In this document: piece by piece, positions 20,793 to 32,067 of the stretch
Numbering within the stretch: position 1 is the first letter of the stretch
Layout of the letters: every line of letters begins with the position of its first letter
From: Scleromitrula shiraiana
Lineage: Eukaryota > Ascomycota > Leotiomycetes > Helotiales > Sclerotiniaceae
Length of the DNA stretch: 64,000 bases
Assembly (NCBI GenBank): GCA_028455995.1
Contig: JABELC010000009.1
Span: 1-64,000 of the forward strand
Direction of reading: 5' to 3'
Notes under the pieces: model-generated
Databases searched by the model: none
What the model saw: the letters and a program-made list of their open reading frames with translations, nothing else
What the model was told of the DNA's origin: nothing
Made by a program: the position numbers and the translations under genes

Positions 20793-22491
20793 ATGAATTT
20801 CACCAAAAAATTCGATAGAGCCATACAATGGGCAGGAGAGAAGATGGGTCAAGAAGCCAAAACTGGTACTTCTGAAGAATTCAGATCTTTAGAACTGGAA
20901 ATGCAACTTAGATATGAAGGTGAGTCTATATTTATGGTTGGCAGATGAAAATATCCAGATAATATCATTTCTAATCTATTATTTATTCATTTAGGAATGG
21001 AAAAGTTACAAAAATCCATGACGATTTATGTTAAATCGCTTTCGAAACGAAATGAAGGTGATGATAGGGAGAAGATTTTACCAGTTGCACATATGGGAGC
21101 TACGATGATAAATCATGGAGAGGATTTTGAACCTGATTCTAAATTTGGAAATTGTCTTATTGGTGAGTTTGGTTATGGGATGATTGGTGGGTTGGTTGGT
21201 ATATTTGGTTTGCTAATATGTTTGGTGTCAATAGCTATGGGTAGAACAAATGAGAATATTGCTAGGATTCAGGATACTTATGTTCATTCTGCTACGTCCG
21301 GATGGTTAGAATCTTTAGAGAGATCTTTGGCTATGATGAAAGAATATCAGGTATTTTATTTCTCACTTCCAATCATGACGATCTGAGAAGAGGACAAGAA
21401 ACTAATTTATATCTTCAATCATATAGGCTGCAAGAAAGAAGCTTGAACAAAGAAGATTAGCATACGATGCATTACTTTCCAAAATGCAAAAATCAAAAAG
21501 AGAAGATTTCCGAGCTGAAGAAGAACTTCGTTCACAAAAAGCTAAATATGAGGAATCTAATGAAGATGTCCTTAGAAGAATGCAAGATATTAAGGAAGCA
21601 GAGCTTGATACTGTTCAAGATTTGGGAGCTTTCTTAGATTCAGAATTGGAATATTATGATAGATGTAGAGATGAACTTGTCAAATTAAAGAGCGATTGGC
21701 CTGCAGCGTAAGTTTCTCATTCCGTCTTTCACCTATTTCAAAACCCAGCCAAATAAACAAACAAACAAATAACTAACAATGCATATCACAATAGAAACGC
21801 AGCACCACAACCAAGACCAAGACGCGATAATCGTCCTCGCTCAAACACAACCCACTCCTACAGCGAACGCCACTCAATCTATGAAGAGCCACCCGCAATC
21901 GAATACGAATCCGCGCCGCGTCCCTCCATCCGCTCCGGTACTCGTGTCTTACCTGCCCTTAGAGTAGCATCTACATCGCGACTTCCCTCTCACGAAGAAT
22001 ACTCACCCCCTTCATCCCCACGCGGTGGAAGAAATGGAAATGAAAATCGTCCGTCGATAGGGAGATCGTCGACCTTCCAGGGACCGACGAGTATGTATCG
22101 TGATTCGCCTACGAGGGAGAATACGAGTACGTCTGCTTCTGAGGTTGGATCTTTGAGGGCGAGTTTGAGACCCGCGGGAGGGGTTAGGGGGAATATTTTG
22201 AGTGGGGATATTTTTGATGATCCGGATGGGTATAATAGGGATGGTAGGGATGGGGGAGATGCGTATGGAAGGGATAGAAGTCCGGATCCGGAGAGGGGGT
22301 GGGGTGTGGGACGGAGTGTTAGTCCGGCGAATAGTCATGGGAGTTGGGGACAGGGACAGGGGCAAAATGGGAATAGTAATGGGGGGAGTGTGAGTGCGAG
22401 GAAGGCTCCTCCGCCTCCGCCTAGTAGAACTAAGAAGCCGGCGCCGCCGTTGCCGCCTAAGAGGGCGGATATGAGTGTGGGGAGGTATTAG
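20793..22491 (+). CDS. Endophilin-like BAR-domain protein
   Basis: Five exons: 20793-20919, 20995-21162, 21235-21350, 21427-21707 and 21795-22491, joined in frame at GT..AG sites to give 462 residues. Residues 1 to about 235 form an N-BAR domain: an amphipathic start (MNFTKKFDRAIQWAGEKMG), an EMQLRYEGMEKLQKSM helix, GWLESLERSLAMMKEYQAAR, a charged helix KREDFRAEEELRSQKAKYEE, and LDSELEYYDRCRDELVKL. The C-terminal half is disordered (Ser/Gly/Asp/Arg-rich) and ends in proline stretches (KAPPPPPSRTKKPAPPLPPK) that could bind SH3 or actin-regulatory partners. The protein probably bends membranes in endocytic or secretory traffic. There is no SH3 domain, unlike animal endophilin. Codon use becomes G-rich in the last exon. 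The BAR assignment is strong; the exact ortholog is not assigned. Confidence 0.9.
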
Positions 22492-24667
22492 ATTGATTGG
22501 TTTGATTGGGTTTGAGATTTGAGATTTGGAGAAGAGGGATTAGTCTTGCGCCCGAAGGAAGGGTGAGCGTTTAGATTGTGTTGGTATTGGGAAATCAGTG
22601 GTCGGTGTGTCGTACATATTATTTTGATATTATTCGTTTCTTCTTTTTTTTTTCATTCTATTCGTTGGTCGATCTGTGGGCTGGTTTGTCAATTGAACTT
22701 TTATACTTGTATACTTCTCCTTTTCTCGTCTTTTCTTTTCTTCTTGTCATTTTGGACTGTTTCGTACATATATCACTTACCGTAGCATAGCTAGCTTATC
22801 ATATTATAACTTTTTTTTGTTCTATTATTCTATGTTTTCTTCTCTTTTTTGGCGCATGCGCATGTAGACTAGGGTGGGTGTTGGTAGGGTGGGGGGTGAG
22901 GTGGGGTGCGGTTTGGTATATTTTGTTTCTCTGGGTGGGTTTTAGGGGTGGAGCGGGGATTGGGTGGTGTATATAGATGGGTTGATTCCGTGTGTGTGTG
23001 TGTGCTGTGGTGTGGTGTGGTTGGAGGGAAGGAGGGGGGATGGGAGATGGGGGGTGGGGGGTGGGCAGAGGAGGTGGGGGAGGTATACAATACAATACAA
23101 TACAATACAATACAATGATTATGGCTCATTTATCTATTTACTTTACGCTGTGATGCGCTGTGATGTGATGTGATGTGGTCTGCTGTGGATGAATGGATGT
23201 AATTTGATTTTATGTACTTGATTGTTGATTGAGTGAGTGAGTGAGTGAGTGGGTTGATCGCATTGGATTGGATTGGTTTGGGATTATATGGTTCGGATGA
23301 TTAGTGGATGGGTGGTGAGTGAGTGGAGTGATATATGGGAAGGGCTGGCTGGGGGTATAGAATAGGGAAGATGGGGGGTGGGGGGTGCGGGCGAGTTACT
23401 AGTTGATTGATTGATTGGTTGGTTGGTTGGTTTGGTAGGTAAGTAGCTAGCTAGCTGTGTGTTGGGTTGTAGATATATTTTTTCTTATTTTTTTCTTTTT
23501 TGGGAAGTTTGAAGCTTGAAGTTTGAAGTTCGAAGTGTGGTAATTAACTGATTAGGGAGAATGGAGAGGGGATGGGGGGGGAGGGGACAATACTTTGGAA
23601 GGAAAGTGGATGGAAATGGGAGGGAGCTAGTAGTTGCGTTAGTGATGGGTTAGTGGGTGGTGAGGGTATGTTGGAGAAAAGCGGGAAGGATGGAAGGATG
23701 GAAGGAATTATAGAGGATAAGTATTTGGGATGGGAGATGGAAGGAAGGGAGGGAGGGATGTAGTGGTTTCAATGAAGGAGAATGAGGGGATTAATTTAAT
23801 GGAGGTGGAAGTGGGTGGGTGGATTGGATGGATGGATTGGTTTTTTATCTACTTAATAACGAGGAAAAGATAAATAGATGAATGGAAGGGAAGGGAATTA
23901 ATGGATATTATTAGGTTGTTATAGAGGATATCCGAGTCTTAAAGGCACGAATGCAATGAATTCCATCGAAACGATGTTGTGTGGAGGGAATGTGATATTT
24001 AATATTAGATATAAGAATGAGAAGTGGAATAGGATTATTAGATGTTGAGATAAAAGGGGGGGATTAATTACGTAGGTGTATATGTAAGCGAGGATTAGAA
24101 GCACCTGGTGCAGTGAGTGAGTAGATAAATGAGTAAGCGATGTTAGGTTTTTGGCGGGTCCTTTCCCTTTTGAAGCTTGCTTCGCTTTCTCGCGCAATAA
24201 AAAGCATAATAACCATTCCCTCCTGCTTTGCTTTCCTTTGCTTTGCCGTGAATGAGTAGCATAAGTGTCAATGAACCAGTTTGACTACTAGTCGTCGAAA
24301 GATCCTTCGACTTTTGGTGGAATACCAAATCTGCATTGCGTTCTATCTGTCTAATGGCCGTAACTCGAGCTTAACATACATTACATTTATCAAGGATTAG
24401 AGACCTGTTACGGCAGTGTTCACATGGAATTCCGAAGAGTTTCTAACTACACCGTCATACGCACAAGCACAGAAATGGATTGTGTAGTAATTCGGCGATC
24501 GTTGAGTTGGGTTGGGTTGAGTGGATTAACAGAAAAATATAATAAATCGAAGAATTCAAACAAATACGCCGTTCAGTTTATGTCATCCTCCCCATACCCT
24601 ATTCTTCCTTCTCTCTCTCTCTCATGCTCCCCGTCCTTCCCAAACTTCTCATCTCCCCCCTTCTCCC
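22492..24667. other. Low-complexity gene-free region, G-rich on plus strand
   Basis: About 2.2 kb following the BAR gene. It contains long G-rich runs (about 22870-23080, 23360-23395 and 23560-23760), a GT run at 22989-23004, an (ACAAT)n array at 23084-23115, (GAGT)n at 23231-23252 and 'ggttggttgg' at about 23419. Open frames on either strand here are made of these repeats. The right end is the 3' flank of the secreted-protein gene. Confidence 0.6.
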
Positions 24668-25364
24668 TCAACAAAACTCGCACTTCAAGCTCTCCACATC
24701 CCTCCTCGGATACATAACCACCCCATCCCTTGCAAACCCACCAGACTGGCCAAAATTATTCCGAACATCGTTCTCTTGGCCTCGTATGTCATCCCAGCTT
24801 ATGTGGTAGGTGCCGTTATCTTTGCAAGGTGTACTTTTTCTTTTTGTTAGGAATTGTGATTAAAAGAAAACAGACAAGGGGGGGGGGGGGATTTAGTAGG
24901 TATATAAATGGATGAATGGATGGCTTAAAAAATACACATACCTCTTCCCACACTCATAAATATGCGTAACATTCAAGATAAACTCCCCGCCCCACCCAGA
25001 AGGAAACAATCCAAACGTCACATTGGGATCAGCACACGGTTCATTTACCGGGGCACCATCAAGCGCAAATGAATACGTCCAGCCGCAGTTATACGAGCAA
25101 GTTGTATTTATGGATTGAGGGCCCTGGGTCGGGGTGTCGAGGATATTGAGGGACCAGCTGGGGTTAGTTAGTGTGTGATAGAATGGAAAGGAGAGGAGGG
25201 GAGGAGAGGGGAGCTTACAATCCTCCGGTTCCGTGACGGATGTTTCCTATGCTTATTTTGTTGATGGACCAGGGGACTGGGACTTGGAAGTTTTGGGCTG
25301 ATGTGAAGGGAAGAGTTATGGTGGTGGTTGCTAGGAGGAAACTGAAGATGTTTAAGGTGTACAT
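24668..25364 (-). CDS. Cysteine-rich small secreted protein
   Basis: I built this gene from splice signals. Exons 25364-25219, 25157-24942 and 24833-24668 join in frame to give 175 residues. Introns use GTAAGC..CCCCAG and GTATGTG..AAAAAG, the latter with a CCTAAC branch site. Residues 1-23 are a signal peptide (MYTLNIFSFLLATTTITLPF then TSA). The mature part has seven Cys (TTCSYNCGW, NEPCADP, IYECGKS, TPCKDN, LKCEFC), aromatic residues and NxT sites (INTTC, DPNVTF, ILNVTH, KDNGTY). No family is recognised. The pattern fits an extracellular beta-rich protein or effector-like protein of a plant-associated fungus, which is inference. Intron 2 contains a run of 12 C on the coding strand. No single long frame exists, so simple ORF searches miss it. 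Confidence 0.75.
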
Positions 25365-26440
25365 TGTGGATGTGGATGTGATTGTGAATTTGGAGGTAGG
25401 ATGTTGATGAGGAGATAATGTTAATATATTCCTTGGAGTAGAGTAGGGTACAGTATGGTATATATTTTATGAGTAGAGAGTATTCGTTTTCAACACAATT
25501 CTGATCAAATATAACAATATCTTCATAATGAAGAGGAGAATCTCTTCATCCTTATATACATATGCACATACAAACAACATCTCACCACAAAAAAACATCA
25601 CCCAAGCCCATCATCAGATAAATCCGCATCTAACTCTACAAGTACAGTTCTGTGTACCATTCTACAATATACGGCAATATTTTCTTCAATAAAAATATGT
25701 GCGTATATATGCATGCCGAGAATTGCTGAATACGAAGAATACGAGAAGGCTTCGGTGGTACGAGAAGAATAAAAATTAAAGATCGTCGGTGTTTGTGGAA
25801 TATATGGCTGGCTGGCGCGCTGTCCGAGGTCTTGTAATTGAATTGAGGGATGTGAGCTTCAAAAAAATTTGAAGTATCTTTATGTATGGATGGGTGGATG
25901 CATATATGCGATCAGTGAGAGATCAACTGTCCATACCGAAATCAAAATGACGAAAAACAAAGCGACGAGGTCAGTAACGTCGACTGGAAATTATCTGCAA
26001 ATTCAAAAATTGAAGATCTTCAAATTTTATTTCTACTTAGATAACGACAACTATCGGATGAATATCGTGTTCGAACTGCTGATATCGAAATCACGATGCT
26101 GAATATCTACATCAGACATCTAGATACGAGATAATTAGGTGACACATGATGCCATTATAGAGATATGTGGCTTCGGTAAAGCCGTCATTACCAGCGTTGT
26201 AACGGTAGTACTGTGTGTAAAAAAATCTTCAATGTGGGACGAGGAAGCTTTCTGCACTGCATTAAGCTGACAACTTTGTCGAGATCGGATGATGATGGAT
26301 TGTGGTGGTACACGTACGGCGCGAGAGATATGTAATAATAGTTTAGGTTTTGGAGTAGGTGATACATAGATACGTTGATATGAGAAACTCATGAATTTTC
26401 TAATACTAAATCATCATGACCGATTAATCACTGGAATTTA
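25365..26440. other. Gene-free spacer
   Basis: About 1.1 kb holding the promoter of the secreted protein and the 3' flank of the first CXC gene. Frames at 25869-26102 (plus) and 26135-26392 (minus) have no family-like pattern and I do not call them. Confidence 0.5.
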
Positions 26441-26480
26441 TGTCCCTTCTCTCTTTAATATGTCCCTTCTCTCTTTAATA
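26441..26480. repeat. Perfect 20-bp tandem duplication across a stop codon
   Basis: 'tgtcccttctctctttaata' occurs twice back to back (26441-26460 and 26461-26480). It overlaps the stop of the CXC gene on the minus strand. The duplication adds one Tyr codon and immediately recreates a TAA. Confidence 0.95.
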
Positions 26481-27966
26481 CACATGCATCACAACACTCA
26501 ATCATATTTCCCCCCGAACAACTCCCACAATGCCATTCTGTAGGATCCTTGCACTCATTACAACCAGAACAAAATTCCCAAAACAGCGTCTTTCTCCACT
26601 CCCCAACACAAGAACACCAATAATCCCATTTCTTCCTCTCCGAACTGCCCTCTTCAACCCCAAACGCAATCCTAAAAACCTCCCTAACCAACTCCATCTT
26701 CTCCGCACGCGTAATCCCCTCCACCCATAACTTTCCAATCTGCACCAACCTCCCACCCCCAACCCCATCCTCCCAAACCGTCCCCCTGGGAGCACTCTCC
26801 CAATCCCCCAACTCCGTCCCAAAAACCATACACCTCAATTCCTCCACCGTATTCGTATCCACCAGACTAAACTGTCCGCCCCTAATTTCCCTCCGTATCC
26901 ACTTCATAAAATCCCCGCTCGCATTTACGAATCTCCGACCAAAGAATTCGGGAAGATCGTTCAGCATGTTGATGCACAGGGTGCAGTTGCAGGAGGTGGA
27001 GCAGCCACGCCCGGATTTGTAGCATTTGCAGCGGGTGCGGTGGCAGCCGGCTTTGCAGTTGCAGGTTATGGGTGGGGGGATTAATTGCATGGGGAGGGGT
27101 GCGAGGGTCTGGTTGTGAGATGTGTTAGTTTGATTTGATTTGTATGGAGTGAGTGGGTTTGGGATATTGTGTACCTGGCTTCGAGAGCGGGAGGTTCGAG
27201 GAGTAGGTAGGTTGTGGTGGTATTTTGCTTGCGGAATGATAACCATAGGGGTTTGAGTAGATGAAGTGATTGATGATAGTATTGTAGATCTTTCTTCGTT
27301 CTTAAATGGTGACTTTGGTGTCAAGTGATGCTGCATATAGTCTGGTACGGGGGATTTCTCAATACTATCGATTACTTCCTCTTCTTTAATCTGTGGTTCA
27401 TCAAAGGCCGCTCCATGTTGTAATTGAGGTTCTTCTTCGAGAATTGTCTCTTCTGAGTTTGATTGTAAGCTCTTCGAACCGATCCGATGACGTCGTTGAG
27501 TTTCCGCTTTATTGATTCCTTTTCGTTTTTTCAGCTGCCCAATCTCCCAAACCCGTGAATCAACTTCATGATGTGATTGTACGCTTCGAGTTCTCTTTCC
27601 TGTGTTCAACCCGTCTCTCCGCGAATCGATCTGATGACTTTTGGCTCTCTTCACATTTGTGAGGTTCTCCTTACCGAATTGTCCACGTTGTGATTCAACA
27701 GAACAATCCGAGTCATCTTCAATTTTTGGTTCTATTGATCTTTTCCTCGAATTTAAATCCTCACCCTGATGTTCAATCTCAATGGGTAATCTAGCATGTA
27801 TATATCGTATAGATCTTACAATGTCGCCACCATTCAATGCTACATTGATGACTTCTCTTAACTGAGGAGATTTGAATCCTTCCAACATACTTTGTACGGC
27901 ATCTTGACTTGGTTCAGGTGTAGATAATAGATATCGAGAAAACTTTTCGGGACGTTTGTTATCCAT
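26455..27966 (-). CDS. CXC (tesmin/TSO1-type) domain protein, copy A
   Basis: A single-exon protein of 503 residues from the ATG at 27966; an in-frame upstream ATG at 28056 would add a hydrophobic stretch and is less likely. The N-terminus has a helical segment (about 20-55: SPQLREVINVALNGGDIVRS). The middle is charged and disordered, with basic clusters suggesting nuclear location. A CXC motif spans about 302-331 (CNCKAGCHRTRCKCYKSGRG, then CSTSCNCTLCIN), the zinc-binding DNA-recognition module of tesmin/TSO1/LIN54 proteins, here as one repeat rather than two. A second Cys cluster fills about 451-496 (WCSC, FCSGCNECKD, EWHCGSC, CCDAC). It likely binds DNA in the nucleus. It is a neighbour and paralog of the next gene upstream. 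The stop region carries a 20-bp duplication. Confidence 0.85.
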   Translation of the reverse strand: MDNKRPEKFSRYLLSTPEPSQDAVQSMLEGFKSPQLREVINVALNGGDIVRSIRYIHARLPIEIEHQGEDLNSRKRSIEPKIEDDSDCSVESQRGQFGKENLTNVKRAKSHQIDSRRDGLNTGKRTRSVQSHHEVDSRVWEIGQLKKRKGINKAETQRRHRIGSKSLQSNSEETILEEEPQLQHGAAFDEPQIKEEEVIDSIEKSPVPDYMQHHLTPKSPFKNEERSTILSSITSSTQTPMVIIPQAKYHHNLPTPRTSRSRSQVHNIPNPLTPYKSNQTNTSHNQTLAPLPMQLIPPPITCNCKAGCHRTRCKCYKSGRGCSTSCNCTLCINMLNDLPEFFGRRFVNASGDFMKWIRREIRGGQFSLVDTNTVEELRCMVFGTELGDWESAPRGTVWEDGVGGGRLVQIGKLWVEGITRAEKMELVREVFRIAFGVEEGSSERKKWDYWCSCVGEWRKTLFWEFCSGCNECKDPTEWHCGSCSGGNMIECCDACVLKREGTY

Positions 27967-28296
27967 TGGGCTTTTTAATTGAAACGTCGTTTCAACGGGA
28001 GTCAATGAAATATAATACAATTGAAGGAGAACAATAGAGGACGAACAATGAAGCAAGGGAGAAATATAAATTCCAAAATTGGTTTAGTAAAAAGGAACAT
28101 CGCGTTTCTCATCGCGTAGGAGCGCGAGAAGATGTCTTGGAATTGGAAGTGGCGGAGAAAAAGAAACCATAAAACGACAGGTCATGCGGGAAGCCATTGA
28201 TCATTTGCACTTCAATCAAACAATCTAGTATCGCGCCATTCCATATCAGCAACAAGAAAACTACTCCTGTTGGTTTGATATTTGCGGAAACGTCAA
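27967..28296. other. Intergenic region between the two CXC genes
   Basis: About 330 bp carrying the promoter of copy A and the 3' end of copy B; no other signal is seen. Confidence 0.5.
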
Positions 28297-29397
28297 TCAG
28301 CAGTAAAGTTTAGCTTCATGATAACCATTCGACACTCCCCCACATCCATCACAGGGATTCGTGATACCATATGTACACTTCCCACATTCGACACAATGCC
28401 ATTCCCTCCAATCATTACATTCTCCACAGGCAGGACAATGCCTAGTCGTATTAAACTCTTCCCACGATCCCGAGCAAAAAGAAAAGAAGTAACCACCATC
28501 CTCAAGAAATGCTTTTCTGAACAACCCCATCCGAATTGGCTTTCTCTCCGTTTCGGTTCTGGCATTGAGCCATCTTCTCCCCAACTCCTTAATCTCATCA
28601 TCGCAATCCCCATAGAATACTTCTCCTTGAGGTTCCTCGTAGTATTGCTTTTCATCAACTCCCATGATCGAACTCCGTAATTCCTCTTGTGTATATGCTG
28701 ATTCTAAATCCAAATCTTTTTCCTGTGATCTCATCCAAAATGCAAAGCAATTGGTAGCACGAAGTCTCGGCTCGCCGAAGAAGGAGGCTAGTTTATTGAT
28801 GACGTTAAGACAGGATGTACATTGGCAACCTGGCGAACAACTGAATGAGTTTCGGGAGCATTCGCATCCACCATCCAGCGCATAGGGATCGCAATTGAAT
28901 CTGCAGGAACAGGTAAAAGATTCAGAGAATAGGGGCCGTTGTTCGAGCTGTGGTAGAGAATTTTAGGAGTGCTAAGATAAAATGTATGAATATGATCTAC
29001 TTACCTCCGTGACTTTTCTATCTTCATCTGCGATTTCAATATCCGAAGAATCAGAATCTGTATCCTCTCCGCCATACGTTTTTTCTTCTTCCTCTTCTTT
29101 CAACCCATGGTCACGATCCGAATCTGCAGATGCGGCACCCAAATGCTCCATCTTCGCATGTTCAGCATCAACCGCACGAGCAGTAGGTGGATGAGAAACA
29201 TAAGCTTGAACGAGAAGAATACGAAGTTGTGATTCCTTCAAATCATAGATCATTTTATTCGCTCTGAATAAATCCTCCACAGATGGATCTTGATTGCCTT
29301 GTGTCGCCATATCTGATTCGAGTCGAGGAGATTTGGGAAGATGTTCTGATAATGATGGTGATGGTCCTGTTGATTTGCGTTTTCTGGGTGGATTCAT
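28297..29397 (-). CDS. CXC-domain protein, copy B
   Basis: Two exons, 29397-29005 and 28947-28297, are joined at GTAAGT..CACAG in phase 0 to give 347 residues. Exon 1 encodes a Lys/Arg/Ser-Pro start, a helical stretch similar in place to copy A (DLKESQLRILLVQAYVSHPP), and an acidic tail. Exon 2 opens into the CXC motif (about 144-175: CSCRFNC, GGCECSRNSFSCSPGCQCTS, then C-L-N) followed by FFGEPRL, which parallels EFFGRRF in copy A. The C-terminal Cys cluster (HCPACGECNDWREWHCVECG, then CDGCGG) is also shared, including the WHC core. The order and spacing of both modules show a tandem paralog of the gene at 26455-27966. Probable nuclear DNA-binding protein; target unknown. Confidence 0.83.
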
Positions 29398-30512
29398 GTT
29401 GCATTGTATTTTACTTTACCAGCTCACTGCGAAGAACAAAGTAGATTGTTTCCAATGAAAGAGAAAAGAGAGAACAGAAGAGAGTATTAGAGACCTACCG
29501 CAAAAAAGCCTTTCTAACATCCACTAGGTACTATGTAGGTATTTCTGGATGGAGTTCAATGTTTTGCAATGAGTGAATAGACAAGGCTAGAGTATTCTAG
29601 GTTTGTTAGTAGCCTTATCTAGCACTATGACTAATAAGGCTAGACTACAAGGCTGATAAATTAGTTCATAGACCAATACACCCCCTGATCAACTAATTCT
29701 TACTCCTAATTCAACCTGCTGCTTCCACCATGCGATATATTCAATCTGTTTGCACAGGCTTCTCCATGACTTTGGAGACATCGTTCTCAAGTTTCGTAAG
29801 AATCAGAACGTTGAGACTTCGGAAGACCTCAGAAGAGATTAAGGAATGGTATATGTCATGCAATCACATTTCAGATCAAACGGAAGCAGATATGCATTAG
29901 ATGTCTCTCGATACATATCATTTGCGGCGTCATGTTCTTGATCAGAAAATATTCATCTCATGATATGCAATGATGTTCAAGTTCAAATTTGCGTTTCATA
30001 CTCTGAATGGGACTTGCACTTGAAGATATAGTTGATGTCGAATTGAACATGGTAGTTACTTGAGAAATATGAAGGATGTTTGGGGCACTAGACTAATTCA
30101 TAGAAGCACATATAGCTTTCTATCAAACAACTAACAGTCCTGATCTAATAATATCAGATAAAACTCTTCAATTGTCCAAAGTCAAAATGAATAATCTAGT
30201 ATTTTGATTATTCGTCTTCGTGGAATTTAAACATTGAAAGTAGTTCATGAATCGATACATCTCCCGATGTAATCCACCACTATTGACCACTTCCCCAAGT
30301 CTCGAATCCCCATCACTAGAATCCTTACTTAATCCATATCACCTAGGATTGAGGATTGTGTGTAATGGGCGAGAATACTTGTCTTGTATAACATCGGCAA
30401 TCTTCACGACAGCTCATAGCATGAAGAACGAATTAACATGAATATCGCTATTCTGGTATCAAACAACCGTATCCGTAAATCCCCTTCGCCTTTCCTCTTC
30501 CCACCCCTCCCC
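29398..30512. other. Gene-free spacer
   Basis: About 1.1 kb between CXC copy B and dcp1. The left part is the promoter of copy B. There is no credible frame, RNA gene or repeat array. Confidence 0.55.
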
Positions 30513-31160
30513 TCAACGAGGCTGCCCAAACAAGTCCGTCAAACTAACCCTCCGTCCATGCCCATTATATGTATTATTACCCGGCGCCTCATCCGTCTCC
30601 TCAAACTTCATATCCCCATATCCCTCCAGCTTCTCCTCCATCGCCTGCATATCATCCCTCATATCCGACATCTTCTCCCACAGTTCCTTAATCAACACAC
30701 TATTCATTTTCCTTGTCTCCTCGTGGATAAAAAGCCCAATTACATCTCGTCCCGTTGCGGGATGTAATAATAAAAATTCATCGTTATATTCCACATGCAT
30801 GACATCTTTTAAATCGATAATGAAATTCTCAAGCCCCTTCCGATTGAGAACGACGATGCCGAATTCTTCGGCGCCGGTTATGGGTGGTGTAAGGAGTTTG
30901 CAGACGAAGAGGACGCCCTCGATGCCGGTGCGCTCCCAGAGACCGGCATCTTTGGTGAATTTGTATACGGGGCAGTTTCCGCCTATGGAGATGATTTCTT
31001 GGATGGAGGGGTTGTAGCGTTTTAGGACGGTGAGGTTGAGTTCGGTATTGGTTCGGGGAGGGGGCCGTTGGGGGTCGACTTCGTAATCTGAGGCTTGGAC
31101 TTGGTGGAGTTGGGAGGGGCCGTTGTGGTTTTGTCGTTGACGGGGTTTTCTGGGTGTCAT
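30513..31160 (-). CDS. dcp1: mRNA-decapping subunit Dcp1
   Basis: A single-exon protein of 215 residues. After a polar, basic N-terminal tail, residues about 40-165 form the EVH1-like Dcp1 fold: LNLTVLKRYNPSIQEIISIG, VYKFTKDAGLWERTGIEGVL, FVCKLL, FGIVVLNRKGLENFIIDL and EYNDEFLLLHPATGRDVIGL. The conserved aromatic W75 and the 'W-x4-G-x-E-G-x-L-F-V' signature are present. A coiled-coil-like helix follows (SVLIKELWEKMSDMRDDMQA), and the tail ends in RRVSLTDLFGQPR. Dcp1 activates the Dcp2 catalytic subunit in cytoplasmic mRNA decapping and P-bodies. The gene is divergent from the 5-phosphatase gene, about 0.9 kb away. Confidence 0.93.
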   Translation of the reverse strand: MTPRKPRQRQNHNGPSQLHQVQASDYEVDPQRPPPRTNTELNLTVLKRYNPSIQEIISIGGNCPVYKFTKDAGLWERTGIEGVLFVCKLLTPPITGAEEFGIVVLNRKGLENFIIDLKDVMHVEYNDEFLLLHPATGRDVIGLFIHEETRKMNSVLIKELWEKMSDMRDDMQAMEEKLEGYGDMKFEETDEAPGNNTYNGHGRRVSLTDLFGQPR

Positions 31161-32067
31161 TTTTGAGAATGCGATATGCTGTGAAATGTGTGGGAAAGTG
31201 GGAATATTGTATGGGGCTGGTGTGTATGTCGTCCTTGTTGGTAATAAGATGTGGAGGGTTAAGTTGGGTTGGATTGGATTGGATTCTTGGTGGCTGTTGT
31301 GATGTTTGTCTCGCTTTATTGATGTATTAAGTTTACCGTGGGGAATGGAAGGCTTTGAGGTATCGTCGAGTGTATGTGTTTCGTTGTATTTCTTCTTGTG
31401 GATGACTCTATTGTAGATGACTCAATGAAGATTAAAAGGTAAGGCAAAGGAAGGAAGAAAGTTATTGTGAAGCTTTCAAAACCTTCAGCCTCGTGAGTTT
31501 CCCCTCTCTAAAAATCAAACAGGGATTTATTTATTTGTTGACCTAGTAGGTACAGTACCATGTAGTAAAAAATACATTAAACCAACAAGCATTCTTTAAT
31601 ATATTCCACTATTTATTTACAACATTTCATACCATAGATTATATTATTCACTATAGTGCTCTGATATTTCTCTATCAATATTCCTTCCTTTCGAGCTTCA
31701 TATTTGAGAAATACACATCGAGTACGAGTATCATAATCATCATCATCATCATCATCAATCGCTTCAGCCCGTCATCTCTTTCTGCACAGCAAATCCTACG
31801 TCATTCGATTCTACCCCCTCCTCCAAACCCCCTCCCTGTATTACTCAGTCCAGCCCAGCCCAGCATTCTAAAGGTTCGAGAACAAAACATCAAGCATAAG
31901 CATCATCATTCATTACCACCCAAAAGAACCTTTGGAATATCCTTGAAAATTTTATTAAGAAAAACGAAGCGCACGATCAAATATGTTAGGTCAAACATAA
32001 GAATTATACTTCGAATTCATCCATTCTTTCGAAACGTACTACGATTTTAGGGAGTTTTGTATGAAAA
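31161..32067. promoter_or_regulatory. Divergent upstream region of dcp1 and the 5-phosphatase gene
   Basis: 907 bp with no frame of its own. It includes an ATC/ATG triplet run (31735-31757) and a C-rich stretch (31810-31862) near the 5-phosphatase start. It must contain both promoters; no named sites are claimed. Confidence 0.5.

Noticed and set aside
22799..23173. Several frames on both strands
   Set aside because: They are translations of G-rich and ACAAT repeats.
26135..26392. 85-codon minus-strand frame downstream of CXC copy A
   Set aside because: No recognisable motif, and it lies where the 3' UTR of the CXC gene is expected.
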